NCBI RefSeq assembly: GCF_028293835.1
Contig: NZ_JAQGNX010000127.1
Span: forward strand, 1 to 64,000
Length of the DNA: 64,000 nucleotides
Reading direction: 5' to 3'
Source: Pseudomonas sp.
Lineage (GTDB): Bacteria; Pseudomonadota; Gammaproteobacteria; Pseudomonadales; Pseudomonadaceae
A program made the translations under genes and the position numbers. This document shows, piece after piece, positions 34,856 to 41,884 of this stretch. How positions within the stretch are numbered: position 1 is the stretch's first letter; each line of letters begins with the position of its first letter. A model generated the notes under the pieces. The model saw only the letters and a program-made list of their open reading frames with translations, was not told the origin of the DNA and made no database searches.

Positions 34856-36517
34856 GTGATACTCGACCGTTTGTTTTCGATACCTGCGCCGGCATTGCTG
34901 CTGTTGGCCTCAGGAATCGCACTGGTCGTCACCCTGCGACTGGTGCCCCGACGCGAGGGGCCGGGGCGCCGCGACCTGATCGGTTTTTTATGGGCAACGG
35001 TCTGGTGGAGCGCCTGCTCTATGACCGAAAACCTGTCGCTGCCAGCGACGTATCGTCTGGTATTCGGCAATCTCGCCTGGTTCAGTGTCACCTTGGCGCC
35101 GTTACTCGCGTGTTTCCTGTTGTGGGCCAATACGTTTGGCAATCGCCGTTCCGTGTCAGCAAGGCTACGCGCAGCCGCCGTTACTGTTAGCGTGGGCGTC
35201 TGCCTCGTCGCGTTCATTAATCCCGCTCACGCGATGTACCAACAGGTGATCCCCTCAGCCGACAACAACGGTCCGTTGCGTTACGTTCACGGGCCGTTCT
35301 TTTATCTGATCGTCAGCCTGATTTACCTCATCGTCCTGCTGACCATGGCGATCACGGCGTGGGCACAGCGCAAGCTGTCAGCGCGCCGACGGCGCATCCA
35401 TGTGGGTGTGATCCTTGCGATCAGCGCGCCACTGATTGCCAGCGCCTTTTACGCCAGTGGCCTGTTATTGGTCTTCGCTTACGACCCAACCCCTTTTACT
35501 TTCCTGCTCACTGCGCCGGTGTTGGCGTGGCTGTTGGCCTATAACGACCTGTGCGATCCGTTGCCCATCGCGCGTCGGGCGTTACTCGACGTGCTAAGCG
35601 ACTCGGTTATCATTCTGGATAACGACGGGCGTATCGTTGACTTGAATCCGTCCGCTTACAACTTGGCGCAAATGCCGGCGCGACCCCTAGGCACCGTGCT
35701 TTCGCAGCTTTCGTATTGGCAGCAGACAGTAAATCTGTCCGTTGCCCAACCGCATCATCCCGTGTCGGTTCGTTTGCCCCTGGACCCGCCGCAATATTTT
35801 GAGCTGACGACGACGGTACTCGAAGATTCGGGGATCGTTGCCGGACATTTGCTCCTGGTGCGGGACATGACCTTGCGCCAGGAAACGGAAAACCACCTGC
35901 AAGCAACGTTGGACGCGCTGAATGTGCAACTGGCCGATAACCTGTTGTTGCAGGCCGATCTGCACGCTCAGGCACGGCGCGACCCGCTGACCGGCTTGTA
36001 CAACCGGCGGCAACTGGATGAAGCGTTGCCCTCGACGCTGAGCAACGCGATCCAATCCAGGCGTCCCGTGTCCGTTGCGATGATCGATCTGGATCATTTC
36101 AAATCGATCAACGATAACCACGGTCACATGTTTGGCGACAGCGTGCTGAAAGCCTTCGCCACCCATCTGGCCCAGATTTCTCGCAAGAATGATGTGTTGT
36201 ACCGCATGGGCGGCGAGGAGTTTCTCGCCGTCCTGCCCGACACTTCGCCCAATGAGGCCGCCGAGGTGGTCGGTCGTTGGCTGGAAAGTTGCCGGGCAGG
36301 ATTGATGGTCGAGGGCAAGATGCTGTTTATCACTTTCTCTGCGGGAATCAATGCGGTGCCGACGCTTGAGTCGGACCCCGGCATGCTGGTTGCCCACGCC
36401 GACAGTGCGACTTATTTAGCCAAGCGTCGCGGTCGCAACCAAGTGATTTGCTACCAACTCAATGGTCCAGATACTCAATTTGAGCCGGAAACAACAAGTG
36501 GATCGCCGATGGCGTAG
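34856..36517 (+). CDS. membrane diguanylate cyclase (7TM-PAS-GGDEF)
   Basis: Makes the second messenger c-di-GMP. Residues 1-230 contain about seven membrane segments, matching the N-terminal 7TM sensor region of some histidine kinases. A PAS domain follows (SVIILDNDGRIVDLNPSAYN, about 240-355) and then GGDEF (about 375-530). The catalytic loop is GGEEF near residue 451, and RKND five residues before it fits the inhibitory I-site RxxD, so both activity and product feedback are likely. The start is a GTG. Its 3' end overlaps the convergent flavin reductase gene by 43 bases. No EAL domain. The ligand of the 7TM part is unknown. Confidence 0.9.
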   Translation: MILDRLFSIPAPALLLLASGIALVVTLRLVPRREGPGRRDLIGFLWATVWWSACSMTENLSLPATYRLVFGNLAWFSVTLAPLLACFLLWANTFGNRRSVSARLRAAAVTVSVGVCLVAFINPAHAMYQQVIPSADNNGPLRYVHGPFFYLIVSLIYLIVLLTMAITAWAQRKLSARRRRIHVGVILAISAPLIASAFYASGLLLVFAYDPTPFTFLLTAPVLAWLLAYNDLCDPLPIARRALLDVLSDSVIILDNDGRIVDLNPSAYNLAQMPARPLGTVLSQLSYWQQTVNLSVAQPHHPVSVRLPLDPPQYFELTTTVLEDSGIVAGHLLLVRDMTLRQETENHLQATLDALNVQLADNLLLQADLHAQARRDPLTGLYNRRQLDEALPSTLSNAIQSRRPVSVAMIDLDHFKSINDNHGHMFGDSVLKAFATHLAQISRKNDVLYRMGGEEFLAVLPDTSPNEAAEVVGRWLESCRAGLMVEGKMLFITFSAGINAVPTLESDPGMLVAHADSATYLAKRRGRNQVICYQLNGPDTQFEPETTSGSPMA

Positions 36518-37056
36518 AAGTGGCCTCCGGCCAAGTAATGCAGACTTCTCCAGCGCGGTTCTGCGGTTTCGAACTTCCAGTGCCCATTTTCAAAGATTCG
36601 GGTATCAGCCCACGCGCCGATCACTTCTCCGATGAACAGGTCATACGTCGTTTGGTTGTGCGGTTCCGGAATGATTTTGCAGATCAGCCAACCCGAGCAT
36701 CCCTCAACCAGCGGCGTGTCGAAACCATCGATTTTGAACAGCTTGGCGCCGCTTCGCTCGACCTTGTCTGGCGTGTCGCCCAAGCTTGAGTTTCCTAGGG
36801 CGTAGGTGAGTTCGAGCTGGCCGGCATTGGGGATCTGCAGGGCGAAATAACCGCTCTTCTCTACGAGTTGTCGTGTCTGCGCGGTTTTATCAATCACCAC
36901 CGTCACCTTGGGTGGAGAAAAATCCAGGGCGCATGCCCAAGCGGCAGCCATGACATTGTCGGCGCCCGCATAGCTGGACGACACCAGAACCGTCGGACCA
37001 TGGTTCAACAGGCGGTAAGCCTTGTGCAACTCAACACTGCGAATGTTCTCGTCCAT
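36475..37056 (-). CDS. flavin reductase family protein
   Basis: 193-residue FMN-binding protein of the flavin reductase/DIM6 type. HGPTVLVSSSYAGADNVMAA and ACALDFSPPKVTVVIDKTAQ are the flavin-binding core, and GYFALQIPNAGQ follows. Members use NAD(P)H to reduce FMN or hold FMN for other reactions; no partner oxygenase is nearby. Its last 43 bases overlap the end of the diguanylate cyclase gene on the other strand, with no terminator between. It is divergent from the SDR at 37157. Cytoplasmic. Confidence 0.85.
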   Translation of the reverse strand: MDENIRSVELHKAYRLLNHGPTVLVSSSYAGADNVMAAAWACALDFSPPKVTVVIDKTAQTRQLVEKSGYFALQIPNAGQLELTYALGNSSLGDTPDKVERSGAKLFKIDGFDTPLVEGCSGWLICKIIPEPHNQTTYDLFIGEVIGAWADTRIFENGHWKFETAEPRWRSLHYLAGGHFYAIGDPLVVSGSN

Positions 37057-37156
37057 TGTCCTTACCCTTTATTCAGTCGGCAAGAATAATACTCCAGTGC
37101 GCGGCGTAAGTAGCGGTGTAGGCTGTGGGCAAGCAACCACTCCACAGGGTACACAC

Positions 37157-37930
37157 ATGGAAAGCTTCAAGGCGAAGGTCGTCCTCGTAACCGGCGGCTC
37201 GAAAGGTATCGGCTTGGCGTGCGCCAAGCATTTTGCCGCCGAGGGCGCGCGCGTGGTGATCAGTTCGCGCTCCCAGGCCAACATCGACACGGCGCTTGAA
37301 GCGTTACCAAATGCGATCGGCTTTGCCGCCGACCTTTCGGACGATGTTGCGGCCGCCGCACTGGTTGAGCGCGTTATACGGGAAGTGGGACCTATCGACG
37401 TGCTGGTGAATTCGGCGGGCGCGGCCAAGCGGTCGCCGCCGGACGACCTCACTCCGGCGTTTTGGCGTGCTGCCATGGACGCCAAATTCTTTTCCACGAT
37501 TAACGTCCTTGACCCCGTGGTGAAGACCATGGCTGCGCGTGGTCAGGGAGTCATCGTCAATGTCATTGGTGTGGGCGGAAAAGTCGCTAGCCCCATTCAT
37601 CTAGCCGGCGGTTCGGCCAACGCTGCGCTGATGTTGGCGACTGCCGGGCTCGGTAATGTTTATGCGGCATCGGGTGTGCGAGTGGTGGGGGTCAGCCCAG
37701 GGCTGACGGAAACCGGTCGCGTCGCAGAAGGCATGGCGGCGGACGCGAGTCATGCCGGGATTACCCTGGAAACGGCGATGGCGCGTAGCGTGCAGAAAAT
37801 TCCTATGGGCCGCATGGCCAAACCGGAAGAAGTCGCCGACCTTGTACTGTTCCTGGCGTCTGACAAGGCACGCTATATCACCGGCATCACCGTCACTATG
37901 GACGGTGCGATGTATCCGATGGTGGTGTAG
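37157..37930 (+). CDS. SDR family protein lacking the catalytic Tyr-x-x-x-Lys
   Basis: 257-residue Rossmann protein. VVLVTGGSKGIGLACAKHFA binds the nucleotide and VLVNSAGAAKRSPP is the structural NAG-type motif. Where an SDR has Ser...Tyr-x-x-x-Lys, this one reads VIGVGGKVASPIHLAGGSAN: the Tyr and Lys positions are both Ala, as I align them. It may bind nucleotide without normal dehydrogenase chemistry or use other residues. The usual SDR ending is intact (ARYITGITVTMDGAMYPMV). The track start at 37022 is too early; the ATG at 37157 follows CACAGGGTACACAC. Substrate unknown. Confidence 0.85.
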   Translation: MESFKAKVVLVTGGSKGIGLACAKHFAAEGARVVISSRSQANIDTALEALPNAIGFAADLSDDVAAAALVERVIREVGPIDVLVNSAGAAKRSPPDDLTPAFWRAAMDAKFFSTINVLDPVVKTMAARGQGVIVNVIGVGGKVASPIHLAGGSANAALMLATAGLGNVYAASGVRVVGVSPGLTETGRVAEGMAADASHAGITLETAMARSVQKIPMGRMAKPEEVADLVLFLASDKARYITGITVTMDGAMYPMVV

Positions 37931-38150
37931 GCGCTGGCCGAAACCGCCCATGGGAGTACGAACGTTGATGGATTTTCTGACGGCACAAGAGGAATAACTG
38001 CACTGGCTACGAGATCGGAACCGGCAGATAGATTCAGCGGGATGAGATTGTTATTTTTTGTGAGGAGTAACCGAGCGGGGGTTATATTTTTTGCGCACCG
38101 GGAAGAGTACGAACCTTCCCGATGTCGCTCATACCATCAACGCTTTTAAA

Positions 38151-38522
38151 TCAGCGCTTAAGCCAAGACTCAACTTCATCCGAGCCATGCTCGCTTTTCC
38201 AAGCCTTCAATAGCTTGTGATTGCCGCCCTTAGTTTCGATCGACTCTCCCGTATGCGGGTTGTTGTACACCTTCATAGTACGAGCGCGGCGAGTTACTTT
38301 GCCAGCAGGTGCGGCCGTTTTCATGCCTTTGGCGCCAGCATGTGGGTCGAGAATCGATACGACGTCTCTTAGGCTTTTGCTGTATTGGCCCAGCAGAGTG
38401 CGCAGTTTGCTTTCAAATTCAATCTCTGCCTCCAGGGCTTTGTCGCCTTTCATGGCTTCCAGGGCTTGGAGCTGTTCAGCCAGGTGGCGTTCGAGCTGGC
38501 GGAATTCTGCGAGTTTTGACAT
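38151..38522 (-). CDS. H-NS family transcriptional silencer, MvaT/MvaU type
   Basis: 123-residue xenogeneic silencer. The N-terminal coiled-coil oligomerisation region starts MSKLAEFRQLERHLAEQLQA and continues with LEAEIEFESKLRTLLGQYSK. A linker rich in Ala/Gly/Lys leads to the DNA-binding end with KVYNNPHTGESIETKGGNHK and LLKAWKSEHGSDEVESWL. The MSKLAEF start is closer to MvaU/MvaV than to MvaT, so I do not give a symbol. CGGAGATCAAC precedes the ATG. These proteins coat AT-rich DNA; a second paralogue is expected elsewhere in the genome. Confidence 0.92.
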   Translation of the reverse strand: MSKLAEFRQLERHLAEQLQALEAMKGDKALEAEIEFESKLRTLLGQYSKSLRDVVSILDPHAGAKGMKTAAPAGKVTRRARTMKVYNNPHTGESIETKGGNHKLLKAWKSEHGSDEVESWLKR

Positions 38523-38645
38523 GTTGATCTCCGTTAGTCAGGTGGATAGCTTTAGCTGATCATAAAATAAGCTTATCAGGCAGTTGGTGAAAGCTTTGTT
38601 AGTTTCAAGAAATATTTAGTGCGTTGTAGCGTTCGTCACCGGGGT

Positions 38646-39080
38646 TCAACTTCGGTGTTCGGGTTTCCAATATTTTTGCATCTCCAGAAACAGAAAGGAC
38701 GCCGTCCAGGTAATCAGCATAAGGCCGGTCAGAGCTTCTAGCCCCGTTAGAAATTTGATGTGGCCAACAGGATGGATATCGCCGAAGCCGATGGTGGTGA
38801 AGGTGGTGAAGGAAAAATACGCGCAGTCCAGTAGGCTGCCATCGAACTGGCCCTGCAGACTTCCCCAATCACCGTATTGGATGATTAAGTAGTAGGTCAG
38901 CGCAAAGCACCATACTTCCAGAGCGTGAGCAGCCATTGCGCCAAGCACGCCCAATACGATCCTGAAGCGATGCCGCCGGTTGAGCCGCGAAAAGACCAGA
39001 TTCATACGCAGCAAGCATTCGTAATGGATCATCACCGCAGTGACGATGACTATTAAATTGACGAGAATCACTGCGATCAT
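38646..39080 (-). CDS. two-TM potassium channel (Ion_trans_2 type)
   Basis: 144-residue inner-membrane protein. Hydrophobic segments lie at about 1-20 (IAVILVNLIVIVTAVMIHY), 40-65 and 108-132, with the pore loop FSFTTFTTIGFGDIHP between the last two. TTIGFGD is the K+ selectivity filter. No C-terminal RCK domain is present, so this is a bare pore module that would tetramerise. It lies about 120 bases upstream of the MvaT-family gene on the same strand. Gating is unknown. Confidence 0.85.
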   Translation of the reverse strand: MIAVILVNLIVIVTAVMIHYECLLRMNLVFSRLNRRHRFRIVLGVLGAMAAHALEVWCFALTYYLIIQYGDWGSLQGQFDGSLLDCAYFSFTTFTTIGFGDIHPVGHIKFLTGLEALTGLMLITWTASFLFLEMQKYWKPEHRS

Positions 39081-39350
39081 TCAGCGCTACATCCTTTATG
39101 AGGCCAGCCGTGGCTATTTTACTGTGCTAACGGTTTTTGTGAGGCAGCACAAAGCAGCAGTTTCTTCGTGCAGCTACCTGCGCATTGAATCGGCACCGGC
39201 AATGGGGCTGGGCACGGGAAGCGCGGCCAGTGGCGACACGCACAGCTTCAGCCCGCAACGGCACTTCCTGGTTGCGAGATAATTAGTTCGCACAGCGCGC
39301 TTGTTTCGCCATAATACTCGACCATAACACCCAGCTTTCACGAGGCAGTC

Positions 39351-41285
39351 ATGTACCCGTCCGAGCCCCTCAACGAGACCTTTGCGGAAGGCGACCGTTA
39401 TCGACTGCTTGTAGACGCCGTGGTTGATTACGCAATTTATATGCTTGATCTCGACGGCATCGTTCGCAGCTGGAATTCCGGCGCGCAGCGAATCAAGCAT
39501 TACAGTGAAAGTGACGTGTTGGGAAAACATTTTTCGCTGTTTTATACGCCTGAAGACCTGGCCACGGGTTTACCTGCACGCGCACTCAAAATCGCTGCTG
39601 ACTCGGGACGGTTTGAAGGCGAAGGCTGGCGCGTCAGGAAAGACGGTACGCGGTTCTGGGCGCTGGTTATCATCGACCCTATACGCTCCCCGAAGGGTTC
39701 GCTTATTGGTTTCGCGAAGGTCACACGGGACCTGACCGAGCGGAAAATGGCGCAAGAGGCCCTGCGTCATAGTGAGCAGCAATTCAGTTTGCTCGTACAA
39801 GGTGTGACCGACTATGCGCTTTATATGCTGGATCGCTCTGGCATCATTACGACGTGGAACGCAGGTGGTCAACGCATCAAAGGGTATGAGCCCTCAGAAG
39901 TTATAGGGAAGCATTTCTCCATTTTTTTTCAGACTGAAGATGCCCGCAAGGGTATTCCTCAACAGTCTCTTGACCTTGTTATTCGCGACGGGCGTTACGA
40001 AGGTCAGGGCTGGCGCCTGCGAAAAGACGGTACTCGGTTCATGGCCCATGTTGTTATTGATCCGATAAAAAACGACCATGGCGTACTGATCGGGTTCGCG
40101 AAGGTTACAAGGGATATTACCGAAAGTGCTCAGGCGCAACTTGCGCTTAAGGAGGCCAGGGAGGCCTTGTTTCAATCGCAGAAAATGGAGGCTCTGGGGC
40201 AGCTCACAGGCGGTATTGCCCATGACTTTAACAATCTGCTGATGGTAATTCTTGGGAGTCTGGAACTTGCCAGGAAGCGCATCTCAAGCGACTCCAGGAT
40301 TTTTGCTCTGCTAGACAACGCCATTGCCGGCGCTCAACGGGGGGCGACGCTCACTCAACGCATGCTGGCGTTCGCCCGCCGCCAGGAGCTTGATCCTCAG
40401 CCCGTACATGTAGTCAGCCTGATTCGGGACATGTCAGATTTATTATCCCGCATGTTGGGCTCCGGTATCGCTGTAGAAACAAGATTCCCCCTGGTCCTGC
40501 GCCCTGTTCTGGTCGACATGGGCCAACTGGAAATGGCGATCATAAACTTAATGATCAATGCCCGGGACGCAATGGCGGGAAGTGGCAAAATTTTGATATC
40601 GGCAAGGGAAGCTACATTTCCCAATAGTCTGGAGGGTTCGGACGACTTTCTGTGTATTTCCATTGTCGACGAAGGAACGGGAATGGATGAAGCAACGCTA
40701 CAGCGAGCAATGGAGCCGTTCTTCACGACCAAGGGAGCAGGTAAGGGCACAGGATTGGGTCTATCGATGGTTCATGGACTGGCCGCGCAATCCGGTGGCC
40801 ATTTTGTATTAAAAAGTACGGTGGGAGAGGGCACCACCGGAGAACTTTGGCTGCCGGTCGCACTGATAAATGCCGCTCCACCCGTATCTGCAGCCAATCC
40901 TGTCCCTGTCCCATCAAAGTCTTCAGAGCGTCGAGGCTTCAAAATTCTGTTCGTCGACGACGACCCCTTGGTCCTCATTAGCACTGAAGCAATGCTGGAA
41001 GACCTTGGTCATTTCGTCATTTCAGCGGCCGGGGGACAGGAGGCATTGTCGTTGTTGGAACAATCTGCGGGGTTCGACTTGGTCATCACCGATCTGGCAA
41101 TGCCCAATATGACCGGGATTGAACTTGCGGCGAAAATTGCACCGCTGTTTCCCAGGCTGCCGATCATTCTGTCATCAGGCTACGCGGAACTTTCTTCAGA
41201 CGTCACGACCAGCCTGACCAGATTGCCCAAGCCATTTGATCAAGCCGCGCTGGCCAGAGTAATCGCTGAGGTTATGCAGTGTTGA
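39351..41285 (+). CDS. hybrid histidine kinase (PAS-PAS-HisKA-HATPase-REC)
   Basis: 644-residue soluble sensor kinase. Two PAS/PAC domains (about 10-130 and 140-255) are strikingly alike: each has a DYA-YMLD start, a W-N-GAQRIK or W-NAGGQRIK core and the GWR-RKDGTRF and GFAKVTRDL or GFAKVTRDI ends, so they come from an internal duplication. HisKA has LGQLTGGIAHDFNNLLMVIL with the phospho-His near 290. HATPase has LMINARDAMAG, EGTGMDEA and GTGLGLSMVHGLAAQSGG. The receiver has IVTDLAMP-like LVITDLAMPN with the Asp near 580. GAGGCAGTC precedes the ATG. No response regulator is adjacent. The signal is not known; related PAS proteins bind haem or flavin. Confidence 0.9.
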   Translation: MYPSEPLNETFAEGDRYRLLVDAVVDYAIYMLDLDGIVRSWNSGAQRIKHYSESDVLGKHFSLFYTPEDLATGLPARALKIAADSGRFEGEGWRVRKDGTRFWALVIIDPIRSPKGSLIGFAKVTRDLTERKMAQEALRHSEQQFSLLVQGVTDYALYMLDRSGIITTWNAGGQRIKGYEPSEVIGKHFSIFFQTEDARKGIPQQSLDLVIRDGRYEGQGWRLRKDGTRFMAHVVIDPIKNDHGVLIGFAKVTRDITESAQAQLALKEAREALFQSQKMEALGQLTGGIAHDFNNLLMVILGSLELARKRISSDSRIFALLDNAIAGAQRGATLTQRMLAFARRQELDPQPVHVVSLIRDMSDLLSRMLGSGIAVETRFPLVLRPVLVDMGQLEMAIINLMINARDAMAGSGKILISAREATFPNSLEGSDDFLCISIVDEGTGMDEATLQRAMEPFFTTKGAGKGTGLGLSMVHGLAAQSGGHFVLKSTVGEGTTGELWLPVALINAAPPVSAANPVPVPSKSSERRGFKILFVDDDPLVLISTEAMLEDLGHFVISAAGGQEALSLLEQSAGFDLVITDLAMPNMTGIELAAKIAPLFPRLPIILSSGYAELSSDVTTSLTRLPKPFDQAALARVIAEVMQC

Positions 41286-41412
41286 CTGCTGTCTGAAGTC
41301 GACGACGCTGCCTGATTCATTATTTGATCCCAGGCGCAAAACTGGCGCCAGACAGAATGGGTTGAGACTCAGCCATGCGACCTCTATCCCAAGCTGCCGA
41401 AAAAACACCCTT

Positions 41413-41601
41413 CTAGTTACCGTCCGCGACCTTGCGTTCTATCTCCGCTGTTTTTCGACTAAGTTCATCAGCAGGGTTCTCCTCGTTGCTATCTGTGGAG
41501 GTCGTGACGTTTTCATCAGCATTTTCGATGTCCTCACTATTGCTGTCCTCGATATTCTGTTCGACGACGTTATCTGGTTTTCCCGACGTATCGTTGCTCA
41601 T
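41413..41601 (-). CDS. acidic small protein, 62 aa
   Basis: I take the ATG at 41601, preceded by CAGGGGGACAACGAA, rather than the track start at 41715, which runs through the (CA) tract as MCVCVCV. The product is very acidic and disordered-looking: MSNDTSGKPDNVVEQNIEDS, then SEDIENADENVTTST, ending ADELSRKTAEIERKVADGN. It has no Cys or membrane segment. The gene lies alone between the kinase and the catabolic operon. Function unknown. Confidence 0.5.
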   Translation of the reverse strand: MSNDTSGKPDNVVEQNIEDSNSEDIENADENVTTSTDSNEENPADELSRKTAEIERKVADGN

Positions 41602-41694
41602 TTCGTTGTCCCCCTGCGGTGGAGCCTTGAGTTTAGACCAAGGCACGGCTGCTGAAGGCGACTGCGCCCCTCTTCGTCGCCTCGCTGTTGTGCG

Positions 41695-41716
41695 CACACA
41701 CACACACACACACACA
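41695..41716. repeat. (CA)11 dinucleotide tract
   Basis: Eleven uninterrupted CA units. Such long dinucleotide runs are rare in bacteria. It lies about 95 bases upstream of the acidic gene's ATG (minus strand) and 170 bases before the CoA-transferase gene. Confidence 0.95.
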
Positions 41717-41811
41717 AGCGCGATCCATGCCGAAGCGCTCAGGGGTGATATTCACGTCAATTATTCTTTGACGAGAATGCTAGTCTGCATTGGAAATTAT
41801 GATATTGATGA

Positions 41812-41825
41812 CGTCTGAACAGACG
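41812..41825. promoter_or_regulatory. 6-2-6 palindrome upstream of the CoA-transferase operon
   Basis: CGTCTG-AA-CAGACG is a perfect inverted repeat 59 bases before the ATG of the first catabolic gene. The position suits an operator or activator site; the TetR protein at 48636 is one candidate, without proof. Confidence 0.5.
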
Positions 41826-41884
41826 GCTGAGGGTCAGCAAAGCTGCCAAGTCGCCCTAATAATAAAAGAACTTAAAGGTGCGCC

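Noticed and set aside
38099-38121. Hairpin CGGGAAG...CTTCCCG as terminator of the MvaT-family gene
   Set aside because: No T-run on the minus strand after the stem; position alone is not enough.
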